64,000 nucleotides of DNA from CAZWRV01 sp964636325. GTDB taxonomy: Bacteria; Verrucomicrobiota; Lentisphaeria; Victivallales; GWF2-50-93. The stretch is from the NCBI GenBank assembly GCA_964636325.1, contig CAZWRV010000022.1:1-64000 (forward strand), in the 5' to 3' direction. This document shows positions 53,572 through 61,628 of the stretch, piece after piece (the first letter of the stretch is position 1; each line of letters opens with the position of its first letter). The translations under genes were made by a program, and so were the position numbers. The notes below the pieces were generated by a model. It ran no database searches. It saw nothing but the letters and a program-made list of their open reading frames with translations, and was not told the DNA's origin.

Positions 53572-55449
53572 ATGCGTCCAATGCTTTGGACAGATCAAGG
53601 GGCTTTGCGGATCTGGCGCGGTGTCGGTGGAACCGCGGAGAGCTATAACGAGGAGGCACTTTCGGAGATTGCTGCCGAGGGTTTCACCGGAATATGGCTC
53701 TTCTGCATGCTGCCCGACCTGATGCAAAGCCGCGTATTCCCCGAATTGAACCGGCCTGGCGCGGCGGAGCGCCTGCGGAAAATCCAGGCGCTCGTCGGCC
53801 GCGCGGCAAGGCACGGGCTTGGAGTTTATCTATACTTCAACGATCCCGGCGCCGTGGCCATTGATCATCCGTTCTGGAAGACGCACATGGGACTTCGCGG
53901 CGTGGAGAAATGGCGCAAGTATGCGCTGTGCACTTCGACTACGGAAGTGCAGGAGTTCTTCCGCGACGCCGTTGCCAGCGCCATGAATCCCTTGCGGAAT
54001 CTGGGCGGAGTCATCCTAATCACCGCCTGCGAGGATCTGACGCACTGCTGGTCGAAGTCCGCCGTCCGCAAGGGCGCCCCGCCGCCCGACTGCCCGCGCT
54101 GCAAAGGGCGCGAGCCTGCGGACATTATTCTCGAACTGCTGAAGACATGGTCTGATGTCCGCGACGCGCATCCGACGCCGTTCCGCATCCTGGCCTGGAA
54201 CTGGGAGTGGTCCTACTACTATCCAGATCCGCAGGCGGAAATCGTGACGCGCCTCCCCGAAGGAGTGGAGCTTCTTCTCGGTTTCGAGATGGGCGGGGAA
54301 ACAGTCTGGCAGGGAAGGACAATCCCCGTCGGCGAATATTCGCTGAGCTACGCCGGACCGGGAAAACAGTTTATAACGACACGGGAAGCGGTCCGTCCGC
54401 TGGGTATCCCGGTTCATGCAAAGATCGAAATCAACAGCACCCACGAACTATGTTCAGTCCCGAATCTGCCGGTCCTATCGACCCTTCATTCCCGTTTCGT
54501 GGCGATGTCGAGACTGGAGACCGCAGGTTTCCTCGGTGTCTGGACGATGGGCAGCCGTCTCACGCTGAACACTGCTGCGATGCGCCTCTTCATGGGAGAT
54601 CCGGAGCGTTTCGCAGATGAAGACGTTTTTCTGGACGAACTCGCACGCCGATATTTTGGATTGACAGCTACTTCAAGCGTCATCAGCGCCTGGCGCGGCT
54701 TCTCGGCCGCGTTCAACAACTATCCTTTCACCGTCTCCGTCCTCTACTACGGGCCCCACAACGATGCTCCGGCGAGAAGGCTTTCGCTCCGGTTCGAAGG
54801 CAAACCGATCGGACGTTCCTGGTGCGCCGACGATCCCGGCGACGATCTCGCCAACGCCCTCGGCCCGTTATTCTCCGACATCTCAAGTTTCACTCTTGAA
54901 GATGTGATCTCCGGCTTCGTACGGATACGCGACGGCTGGGACTCGGCGCTACCGGACTACGAAAAAGCGCTTGCGAATTTCGCAGATGAGCCAATCTCAA
55001 AAATAAATAAACGGCTCAGCACGGCTTCGCCCTCCACGTCCGGACAGGTCGGAGATTATGGAGGGTTGAGCCGTGCTCAACCGCATTTTGAAATAGGTTC
55101 GGATAAAAAAGATGTGGCGGAGGCGCAGAGCCGTCATCGGCAGGAGGAGCTCAGCGCGGCAAGGATGCTTGCTGTCCAGTTCCGCTCGATCGTCAACGTC
55201 TTCCGTTTCTACTCCGAGCAAAGGCGCGTCATCAGGGAGAACGGACTCACCCCGCCCTGCACGCTGCCTCGCGATCCCAAACTGCTCGCGATCATGCGCG
55301 ATGAGATCGAGAACGTGACGCGCGCACTGCCGTTGGTCGACGCCGATCCGCGCCTAGGCTGGCACCAGGACATCAACGGCTACAAGTACAACGGCGCTCT
55401 TATCCGGGCGAAAATCGCCGCGATGGAGGCGGAAATAGACAAATCTTAA
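53572..55449 (+). CDS. Hypothetical glycoside hydrolase-like barrel protein carrying an in-frame repeat
   Basis: A 625-residue protein without a signal peptide. The pattern suggests a (beta/alpha)8 barrel: GFTGIWLFCMLPDLM, LGVYLYFNDPGAVAI, GGVILITACEDLTHCW (possible catalytic acids), and RILAWNWEWSYYY. A CPRC pair follows the acidic motif. The last third is helical. Residues about 474-510 are encoded by repeat family III copy 3, which adds a foreign peptide (GGLSRAQPHFEI) without breaking the frame. I do not recognise a named family; relatives are probably uncharacterised PVC enzymes. The region 53236-53571 upstream shows nothing clear. Confidence 0.6.
   Translation: MRPMLWTDQGALRIWRGVGGTAESYNEEALSEIAAEGFTGIWLFCMLPDLMQSRVFPELNRPGAAERLRKIQALVGRAARHGLGVYLYFNDPGAVAIDHPFWKTHMGLRGVEKWRKYALCTSTTEVQEFFRDAVASAMNPLRNLGGVILITACEDLTHCWSKSAVRKGAPPPDCPRCKGREPADIILELLKTWSDVRDAHPTPFRILAWNWEWSYYYPDPQAEIVTRLPEGVELLLGFEMGGETVWQGRTIPVGEYSLSYAGPGKQFITTREAVRPLGIPVHAKIEINSTHELCSVPNLPVLSTLHSRFVAMSRLETAGFLGVWTMGSRLTLNTAAMRLFMGDPERFADEDVFLDELARRYFGLTATSSVISAWRGFSAAFNNYPFTVSVLYYGPHNDAPARRLSLRFEGKPIGRSWCADDPGDDLANALGPLFSDISSFTLEDVISGFVRIRDGWDSALPDYEKALANFADEPISKINKRLSTASPSTSGQVGDYGGLSRAQPHFEIGSDKKDVAEAQSRHRQEELSAARMLAVQFRSIVNVFRFYSEQRRVIRENGLTPPCTLPRDPKLLAIMRDEIENVTRALPLVDADPRLGWHQDINGYKYNGALIRAKIAAMEAEIDKS
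54988..55100 (+). repeat. Family III MITE-like repeat, copy 3 (inside a gene)
   Basis: A 113-bp element with ends GAGCCAATCTCAAAA and TTTTGAAATAGGTTC. The inner hairpin matches copies 1 and 2, while the central loop is unique. It lies entirely inside the coding sequence 53572-55449 and is read through. Confidence 0.88.
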
Positions 55450-55469
55450 TCGACTGCAATCGGCCTAGG

Positions 55470-55497
55470 CCTGGGAGCGCCGAGCACCAGCTCGGCT
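55470..55497. repeat. Family V 28-bp repeat, copy 1
   Basis: A 28-bp word containing the hairpin GCCGAGC/GCTCGGC. An inverted copy with one mismatch lies at 58642-58669. It starts about 20 bases after the stop of the barrel-protein gene. Confidence 0.7.
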
Positions 55498-55499
55498 TT

Positions 55500-55527
55500 A
55501 TACTCATTTAGCGTGAAAATTTACATT
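55500..55527. repeat. Family VI 28-bp repeat, copy 2
   Basis: The reverse complement matches 26719-26746 at 24 of 28 positions. It directly follows family V copy 1, so the two may form one composite element. Confidence 0.45.
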
Positions 55528-55652
55528 ATAAGGTGCGAGGTTCGCAGGGACTTTCGCCCAGGACGGCGCGGAGGACATCGTGATGGAGGCGGAACTGGCC
55601 AGCTCCCTCTGCCTCCAGGGCGGCCACAGCGCCGGGAAACGGCGTGGATTCC

Positions 55653-56034
55653 ATGAAGTTCAAGCTTAAGATTCCCGGCAAGGAAGGGGTCGCCCCGCCT
55701 TTCTTCGCCGGAGGAGCCGTATCTTTCGTCAGCGGCCTGAACAACTTCAAGACCGTCGAAAACGAAAGGCTGAAAATCCAAGTAGTCCCTTACGGTGCAA
55801 CTTGGAAAACGTTTTAATCAAAGTATGCCGCTTTCGCCGAAAGCGGCACTGGCGACTTCGGTGAAGTCGCCATGCTCAAGCTCCTGCGCGCCGCAAGGGC
55901 GCCTTTTTCCCGCAGGGAAAAACCTAGATCCTTACGGCATAAAATCCATCTTCGACAAGAAGACGGGGCTGGCCGTCTCAAATGCGTCGAAACCGCACGC
56001 CACGGTGGCCGGAATCACTACTTCCGTGGTGTAA
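55653..56034 (+). pseudogene. Remnant of a GH38-like sugar hydrolase, split by a family I repeat
   Basis: The frame from ATG 55653 reads ...FVSGLNNFKTVENERLKIQ, VVPYG and then enters repeat family I copy D. The same frame resumes after the repeat with PYGIKSIFDKKTGLAVSNAS and ends at 56034. Joining the two halves at the duplicated CCTTACGG restores one open frame of 79 codons. The motif V-E-N-E-x-L-K-I ... GIKSIFDKKTG resembles the C-terminal beta-sandwich of GH38 alpha-mannosidases. The rest of such an enzyme is missing, and frames upstream of 55653 are broken, so this is a fragment. Confidence 0.55.
55788..55937 (+). repeat. Family I mosaic hairpin repeat, copy D (variant hairpins)
   Basis: The left end GTGCAACTTGGAAAACG and the right end from CCTGCGCGCCGCAAGGGCG to CCTAG match copies A-C. 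The interior is different: two tandem hairpins, GCCGCTTTC/GAAAGCGGC and TGGCGACTT/AAGTCGCCA, replace the GCGCGC hairpins. CCTTACGG occurs directly at both borders (55788-55795 and 55930-55937). Confidence 0.88.
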
Positions 56035-56067
56035 CCTATGTCGTCCTTCAGCCTCCAACCGCTCTGA

Positions 56068-57351
56068 TTATTTGAACTTGTCCTTGAGCGCCCAGAGGCC
56101 TAGGCCGGGATTGCTGATGAAGAAGACCTCTTCGCCGCCGACGGAGTTGAATCCGTCCTTTAACGTTACAGGATCATAAGTCTTTGACATCTTCTCGAAT
56201 GGTTCGGCCTCAAAGCCTGCGGCGCGGACGTTTTCGAGTGGCATTTTCTGCCCGGGGCAGTATGTGATCTTGAAGCGGCCTTCGCTCGAGCCGTGTATGA
56301 GGTGCGCGGCGGCGCTGAGGTTTTTGCGGAGTTCGTCGTTTTCATTCACGGCTGCGAGGGTGGCGGGGGTTCCGCGGTAGCCGTATTTACGGATGAGGCG
56401 GTCGATCTCCTTGTCCTCGCCGAATTCCTTGAGGCCGGGCGCTAAGACTATGAGTTCGCCGCCGTCTGCGACGGCCATGCGGGTGCGGTAGACGGACTTG
56501 TTGCCGAGCCAGGTGCTCTTGAACTCCTCGGGGTCGAGGTGGACGACGACCTTTTTCAGGGGCTTGTCAAGCAAGGTCAGGTTCGTCTTCTGGCTGAGCT
56601 TCGCGGCGATGGTGAAGGTCTCCATGTCGTTGCCCACGTATAGTCCGCGCATCTCCATCGCGCCGGAGGCCTGATTCTTCTGCATCACCGTAAGGACATA
56701 TTGGATCGGCAGCTTGTGCATGAACTCGCAGGCACCGTAGTTGAAGAGCTTCCTGACAGGGGTGTCGATGCGGCCCATGATCCTCTCCATGCCGTGGACC
56801 GCCCCGAGGAAGTGCGACTTGTTGATAGTGTCCTCGCCGCCGACGCCGACGCAGAGGTTCTTCGTGAAGTTGGCCATTCCTACGACTTCATGCGGCACAA
56901 CCTGCCCGATGGAGAGGATGAGGTCGTAGCCGTCGAAGAGTATCTTGTTGACCTCGATCCTGACCGAGTAGTCGAGCTTCCCTTCAGACCATTCCTTGAC
57001 GAGATTGCCGGGGACGTCGCCGAGATGGATCAGGCTTCTGCGCCAGTCGTGGATCTTGAATCGGTCGAGTGGGATCTCGTTCCCGAACATGGTCCGGATC
57101 TCATGCTCCGTCATCGGCGCATGCGTACCTAGCGCGGGCATGATGTCGATCTGCGCGGACGGCGAAAGCATCTTGTAAAGTATCGCCGAGATCTCTCCGG
57201 CGTTGGAGTTGAACCGCGTCAGGTCGGGAGGAAGCAGGAGAATTTTCTTCTGCCTGCCGCCGATCTTGCCGACCGCCTCGCGGAGGATGGACTCCTTCTC
57301 GGCCCTGCCGATTACGAAATCAACCCCGCCCCTGCCTGCTATGAAAGACAT
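56068..57351 (-). CDS. LarA-like nickel-pincer racemase family protein
   Basis: A 427-residue protein of the lactate racemase (DUF2088) family. Recognisable sites: PPDLTRFNS in the N-terminal domain, PALGTHAPMTEHE with a conserved His, and QVVPHEVVGMANFTKNLCVG with His and Lys that in LarA hold the pincer cofactor. The C-terminal domain has the ADGGELIVLAPGLKEFGED motif. Many PVC paralogues act on unknown hydroxy acids rather than lactate, and no larB/C/E genes are nearby. It starts six bases downstream of a secreted toroid-fold protein gene and is probably co-transcribed. Confidence 0.82.
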   Translation of the reverse strand: MSFIAGRGGVDFVIGRAEKESILREAVGKIGGRQKKILLLPPDLTRFNSNAGEISAILYKMLSPSAQIDIMPALGTHAPMTEHEIRTMFGNEIPLDRFKIHDWRRSLIHLGDVPGNLVKEWSEGKLDYSVRIEVNKILFDGYDLILSIGQVVPHEVVGMANFTKNLCVGVGGEDTINKSHFLGAVHGMERIMGRIDTPVRKLFNYGACEFMHKLPIQYVLTVMQKNQASGAMEMRGLYVGNDMETFTIAAKLSQKTNLTLLDKPLKKVVVHLDPEEFKSTWLGNKSVYRTRMAVADGGELIVLAPGLKEFGEDKEIDRLIRKYGYRGTPATLAAVNENDELRKNLSAAAHLIHGSSEGRFKITYCPGQKMPLENVRAAGFEAEPFEKMSKTYDPVTLKDGFNSVGGEEVFFISNPGLGLWALKDKFK

Positions 57352-57357
57352 GTTGGC

Positions 57358-58548
57358 CTATTTGGTGAGTTCCGGGCCCATTGCCGATTCGAGGGACATC
57401 AGCGCGTATGACGTCACGAGTTCCGGGATGGTCTCCATCCAGCGTCCGCTCTTCTCGTTGAACCAGGAGCCGTTGCCCTTCTGAAGGGACAGTATCTTTT
57501 TGACGAGGTCGGCCTTCCAGGGGTGCTCCTTGCCGTCGTCGGTCTTCATTGTGTCTGTACCGAGGACTGAGAGCGCCTTGCTGAATGTCTGAAGGTAGTA
57601 GTAGTGGCCTTCGGGGCCCATGCCGGGATTTTCGTCGAGGTTGTAGTTCTTGCCGGCCCATTCTACGGCGGCCTTGACGCGCTGGTCGTCCTTGGAGAGC
57701 TTGGCGTAGATCATGCTCTTGAGGCCGGCATAGGTCATGCTGCCGTATGAGCGGAGGGACTGCTTGTCGTCGAACTTCAGACTGGCCTTGCTTTCGTCGG
57801 GCTTGTATACGAAGCCGCCGTAGTTGGGGTCGCTTTTGTCCTTCACGACCCATACTTGGTCGTTGGACTCGGGGACGTGCTGGCAGCTGCTGAGGAATTT
57901 GACCGCATTGGACCATGCGAGTTCGGCCTTCTTGGCGTCGTCCGGGCTTTTGGCGGCGGGCTCCTTGTCGAGCCATTCCGTGAGGTAGAGCGCTTCGAGT
58001 GCCCATTGGGTGTTCGACAGATCCGGTTTGCCGGGGCCGGCGCTGCCGTAGCCGATACCGCCGCTGCTGTCCTGCGAGGAGAGCAGGTATTTCCTGGCCG
58101 CGCGCATGACGTTTTCGTCGGAGGGATTGTTGATTATAGCGAGAGCCGCGAGTGCGATGGCGGTGGTGTAGTTGGGGTATTCCTTTTCGGCACCGGCCAT
58201 CCAGATTGAGCCGTCCTTCTGGACGAACTTGAGTATGAATTCGCGGCCCCTTTCCACGGCCTTCTTCCGGATTTCGGAGTTCTCCTTGGTCCCGCTGTTG
58301 TGGAGGGCCATGCAGACGAGGCCAGTGATGGCGGGGTGGCCGCACCAGGAGCCGTCCTGCTTCTGGCTGTCGGTGAGGAAGTTGACGCCGCGCTGTATCG
58401 AGGCGAGCGCCTCACGCTTCAGCGATTCGTTGATCTGGCTTGAGCCGCCCACCGCGATAAGCGGCTCTTCAGCGCCAAGGGAAAGCGTTGCTGAGACCGC
58501 CGCCAAGGCGAAAGTGACGGCAAGTGTTTTCATCGTCGACGATTTCAT
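57358..58548 (-). CDS. Secreted prenyltransferase/squalene-cyclase-like repeat protein
   Basis: A 396-residue protein with a signal peptide (LAVTFALAAVSATLSLGAEE) and alpha/alpha-toroid repeats carrying QW-like motifs: VNFLTDSQKQDGSWCGHPAI, YLLSSQDSSGGIGYG with NTQWALEAL, VKFLSSCQHVPESND and ILSLQKGNGSWFNEKSGRW. The DxDD motif of terpene cyclases is not seen, so it is more likely a binding or structural protein of the family common in PVC genomes. AGGAGG nine bases upstream supports the start. It leads the operon with the LarA-like gene. Confidence 0.8.
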   Translation of the reverse strand: MKSSTMKTLAVTFALAAVSATLSLGAEEPLIAVGGSSQINESLKREALASIQRGVNFLTDSQKQDGSWCGHPAITGLVCMALHNSGTKENSEIRKKAVERGREFILKFVQKDGSIWMAGAEKEYPNYTTAIALAALAIINNPSDENVMRAARKYLLSSQDSSGGIGYGSAGPGKPDLSNTQWALEALYLTEWLDKEPAAKSPDDAKKAELAWSNAVKFLSSCQHVPESNDQVWVVKDKSDPNYGGFVYKPDESKASLKFDDKQSLRSYGSMTYAGLKSMIYAKLSKDDQRVKAAVEWAGKNYNLDENPGMGPEGHYYYLQTFSKALSVLGTDTMKTDDGKEHPWKADLVKKILSLQKGNGSWFNEKSGRWMETIPELVTSYALMSLESAMGPELTK

Positions 58549-58641
58549 GATGTGTTCCTCCTTGTTAATATTGTTTTGTGTGATTTGATGACAAAGGATC
58601 CCGCCGGCCGGCGGATGGTGGGTTGAATTCCAACCATTAAG

Positions 58642-58669
58642 GCCGAGCTGGTGCTCGGCGTTCCCAGGC
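58642..58669. repeat. Family V 28-bp repeat, copy 2
   Basis: Inverted relative to the copy at 55470-55497, with one mismatch, and containing the GCCGAGC/GCTCGGC hairpin. It lies in the 268-bp gap upstream of the toroid-protein gene, where nothing else was recognised. Confidence 0.7.
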
Positions 58670-58816
58670 TTGCACCATTCCTCAAGCTTTGATCCGAGAA
58701 ATCTGTGGTTCCCGCAGATGGACGCTTTTTTTAATCCGCAAGGAATATATATCCAGCTTCCACTATTTCAACACTCCGGCGATGAAATTTAGCGGATTTG
58801 CCATATTTGCCGTATT

Positions 58817-59167
58817 TCAGTAGCAGTTTATGACTGCGATGAGTTCGAGATCCTCGTCGCCGACGGACTTGATTGCATGGCCGGCGCCGCCTCCAGTAAG
58901 TATGGTGTCGCCGGGGTAAAGTGTCACGATCTGGCCGTTGTCGTCGGCCTGGGCGACGCCGGAGATGACGATGAAGACTTCCTCCTCGTTGTCGTGCTGG
59001 TGGAAGCCGATGCCGGAGCCCTTCGGGATGATGAGTTTTGCGAAGAGCCTGTTCTTGGCCTTTAACTCCTTTTCGGACTCCCAGAACCGTTCGATGTGGA
59101 CGACTCCTTCGCCGCCGCGCATTTTCTCCTTGGTCTCCCTTTTGTATTGGCCTTTCCTTCTGATCAT
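58817..59167 (-). CDS. Cupin-domain protein
   Basis: A 116-residue single-domain cupin. Motif 1 is GIGFHQHDNEEEVFIVISG with metal-binding HQH and Glu; motif 2 is LYPGDTILTGGGAGHAIK. A small sugar-isomerase-like or sensing role is possible. AGGAGGT precedes the ATG. It is separate from the neighbours on both sides. Confidence 0.87.
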   Translation of the reverse strand: MIRRKGQYKRETKEKMRGGEGVVHIERFWESEKELKAKNRLFAKLIIPKGSGIGFHQHDNEEEVFIVISGVAQADDNGQIVTLYPGDTILTGGGAGHAIKSVGDEDLELIAVINCY

Positions 59168-59221
59168 CTAGCACCTCCTGTCCGGGGTTGATTTGTAAGG
59201 TTTTGGCGTTATTCTTATGGG

Positions 59222-59491
59222 ATGTCAAATCCTGTATTGAACAAAGGCTCGGTCGGCTGTTCGCTGGGGTTGTTCCTTATAATATTCTCCTTCGCGTTCG
59301 GCATTCTTGTGCTGGTGAAGTGCTTCGGTCCGGCCTACCAGCACAACTATTCGCTGCCGGAATACATATCGGCGCTGTTCACGAGGGACGCCATGAAGCT
59401 GTATCTGGTGGCGGGGTTCATATTCTTCATCGGGCTCTTCCTCTCTATCAACGGCGTCATACGCATACTCAAGGACTTCTTCGAGGTCTAG
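59222..59491 (+). CDS. Small two-helix membrane protein
   Basis: An 89-residue protein with two hydrophobic helices (about residues 13-34 and 60-82), separated by a short loop with YQHNYSLPEYI, and a charged C-terminus. No family was recognised and the ribosome binding site is weak. Codon use and the amphipathic pattern still favour a real gene. Confidence 0.5.
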   Translation: MSNPVLNKGSVGCSLGLFLIIFSFAFGILVLVKCFGPAYQHNYSLPEYISALFTRDAMKLYLVAGFIFFIGLFLSINGVIRILKDFFEV

Positions 59492-59494
59492 GGG

Positions 59495-59634
59495 CAGATT
59501 TCCTTCTCCTGGGTCCCGTTATGGCTTCGCGCGTTGACGAAGTTCTCTGCCGCCGACTCGGTGTTTTCCGCCAGGAAATCTGAAATTTAGACTTCCCTGT
59601 CCATTATCGGAGGGGCGGGTCAGGAAATCTGAAA
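59495..59634. repeat. Family IV inverted-repeat element, copy 2 (duplicated right end)
   Basis: Begins CAGATTTCC and ends GGCGGGTCAGGAAATCTGAAA, like copies at 7164 and 63244. A second right-end sequence (CGCCAGGAAATCTGAAA) lies inside at about 59568-59585, so the end has been duplicated. Confidence 0.7.
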
Positions 59635-59643
59635 CTGGCTCGT

Positions 59644-61293
59644 CTACTTAACCTTTACTGCGAGGACGGTTATGTCGTCCTGCTGGGCGACGCCGGCGCT
59701 GAAGCTGACGAGGCTCTTCCGTATCCTGTCGACGATTTCGGCGGAGGTTCTCGCGCGGTTGTCGAGGACGACCTTTTCCATGTCCTCGACCCTGAACTTC
59801 TGGCCCCTGAGGTTTCTTGTTTCAAGGACACCTCCGGAGCACATGACGATGAGGTCGCCGGTTTCGAGGCGGCAGGATGAGATTCCGAAGTCTGTGTCGG
59901 CCATGATGCCTAGCCCGAGCCCTTCGGAATGGAGGTAGTCGAATTTTGCCGCGGAGGCCTTGAGGATGCCGACGGGCCTGTATCCGGCGGTGGAAACGGA
60001 TACGGTCTTTTTCACGGTGTTGCATACGATGTATGAGAAGACTGCGAACCTGTCGAAATTCTCCTTGGAGATGAAGTTGTTGACGGCCTTGAGGACCTTG
60101 GCCGGGTTGGGTTCGCCGGCGGAAGCCATGCGGAACGCGCTTCTGAGCATGGCCAGGAGTATGGCGGACTTGACGTCCGGCTTCTCGAATACGTTGCCGA
60201 CGAGGATTCCGATGTGGGAGGCGTCGATTTCGATGAAGTCGAAATAGTTTCCGCCTACTCCGCAGGCCGGGAGGTAGAAGTATGCGAGATCCAACCCTTC
60301 GGTCTTGGGCTGCTCCCTGGGGTAGAGCGCGTCGATGAGGGCCTTCCTGAGCCTGGCGTTTCCGCCGATCTCCTGGAGCGCCAACTGATCCTGCTGTATC
60401 TGGCCGCCGGCCTGGTATTCCGCAAGGTCCTTCTGGAGCGCCGGGACGCTGTCGTACCTGTCCTCTGGAAGGAATGCGATGCATTTCTGGATGATGCTTC
60501 TTAGGCCTTCGGGGACGAGGTCTATCCTGAGGAGGCCGCCGGGGAATTCGCCGGAAAGCATCTCGTAGAAGACAACGCCGAGGGAGTAGATGTCGGCCCT
60601 GTGGTCGGTGTGCTTGAAGTCGGACTTCTGCTCGGGGCTCATATACATGGGCGAGCCCATGGCGATGCTTGTCAAGGTCATGGAGCTTGAGCTGTCGTCA
60701 GCGATCCTGGCGATTCCGAAGTCGACGACCTTTATCTTCCCGTGCTGGTCGACCAGGATGTTCTCCGGCTTGATGTCCCTGTGGACGATCATCTTGGAGT
60801 GGGCGTAGGCGAGGGCGGAGCAGACCTGGGAGACGTAGGAGACAGTGCGTTCGACGGCGGGCTTGTCGTCCTCGATGACCTCCCTGAGGTTCCTTCCCTC
60901 GACGTATTCCATCGCGAAGAACTGCCTGTCGCCGTCCATGCCCCATTCGAGGAGCTTGGCGATGTTCTCATGCTGGAGCATGGAGACTATCTTCAGCTCG
61001 CGCTCGAACCTCTTGACGAGCATCTGGTTTTCGACGTGCTCTGGCTTGATGAGTTTGATCGCGGCGTATCTGCCGTCCCTTCCCCTGGCCTTGAATATGC
61101 TGCCCATGCCGCCGGTGCTGATTTCCTTGAGTATCTTGAAGCTGCCGACGGTTTCGCCGGGGGCCGGCATTGAGGCGGCGCCGGTGAGTATCTGGGTGCG
61201 TGTGGCCTTCCGCATTTTCCGGAGCGCGGTCTCCCCGGTCCGCATCACTGCGGTCTTAATCCTGCTCGTGGGCGGATGGCGGCTGGTTGTCAT
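59644..61293 (-). CDS. Ser/Thr kinase fused to a degenerate SpoIIE/RsbU-type phosphatase
   Basis: A 549-residue protein. The kinase domain (about 50-290) has Lys80, HRDIKPEN at 171-178, DFG at 191-193 and SPMYMSPEQ, so it should be active. The C-terminal domain (about 335-549) aligns with SpoIIE/RsbU PP2C phosphatases, but the metal-binding Asp residues are changed: GGD is GGN at 349, GDV is GNV at 367, and TDG is SGG at 487; only DD at 539-540 remains. The phosphatase half is therefore probably inactive. It overlaps by four bases the STAS-domain gene upstream, its likely partner. No membrane segment is present. Confidence 0.85.
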   Translation of the reverse strand: MTTSRHPPTSRIKTAVMRTGETALRKMRKATRTQILTGAASMPAPGETVGSFKILKEISTGGMGSIFKARGRDGRYAAIKLIKPEHVENQMLVKRFERELKIVSMLQHENIAKLLEWGMDGDRQFFAMEYVEGRNLREVIEDDKPAVERTVSYVSQVCSALAYAHSKMIVHRDIKPENILVDQHGKIKVVDFGIARIADDSSSSMTLTSIAMGSPMYMSPEQKSDFKHTDHRADIYSLGVVFYEMLSGEFPGGLLRIDLVPEGLRSIIQKCIAFLPEDRYDSVPALQKDLAEYQAGGQIQQDQLALQEIGGNARLRKALIDALYPREQPKTEGLDLAYFYLPACGVGGNYFDFIEIDASHIGILVGNVFEKPDVKSAILLAMLRSAFRMASAGEPNPAKVLKAVNNFISKENFDRFAVFSYIVCNTVKKTVSVSTAGYRPVGILKASAAKFDYLHSEGLGLGIMADTDFGISSCRLETGDLIVMCSGGVLETRNLRGQKFRVEDMEKVVLDNRARTSAEIVDRIRKSLVSFSAGVAQQDDITVLAVKVK

Positions 61294-61628
61294 GAGGCGA
61301 TTTCGGTGACCGCTTCATCTATGGACTTTGATATCTTAAGAAATGATGAAAGGCCTGAGATGTCGAGCACCTTGCCGACATATTCCTGGATGTTCGCGAG
61401 ATAGAGGTTTCCGCCCGAGACCCTTGTCTTCTTGGTTATCTCCAGGACGACCCTGAGGCCGGCGCTGCTTATGTATTCGAGGCCGGAGAGGTCGAGCACC
61501 AGCTTGAACTTCTTCTGGTCGATGAGGCCTGAGAGCCTCTTGGCGAGCTCGCCGGAAGTCTCGGCGTCAAGCCTGCCAGACACGCTTATGACATCTATTC
61601 CCTTGACGTTCGAAAGATTTATGTTCAT
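61290..61628 (-). CDS. STAS-domain anti-anti-sigma factor
   Basis: A 112-residue SpoIIAA/RsbV-like protein. The fold signature is ISVSGRLDAETSGELAKRL and LVLDLSGLEYISSAGLRVVL, where the Ser of SSAG is the usual phosphorylation site. The ATG at 61628 is preferred over the longer open frame because it starts the domain and follows AAGGGAT. It overlaps the kinase gene by four bases (ATGA), so the kinase is the likely enzyme that phosphorylates it. No RsbW-like anti-sigma kinase is encoded nearby. Confidence 0.88.
   Translation of the reverse strand: MNINLSNVKGIDVISVSGRLDAETSGELAKRLSGLIDQKKFKLVLDLSGLEYISSAGLRVVLEITKKTRVSGGNLYLANIQEYVGKVLDISGLSSFLKISKSIDEAVTEIAS

Noticed and set aside
55526..55750. 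A leftward 74-codon frame near the GH38-like fragment
   Set aside because: It looks reasonably coding (ends in VLRAVLGESPCEPRTL), but it overlaps the better supported plus-strand remnant and has no recognisable family.
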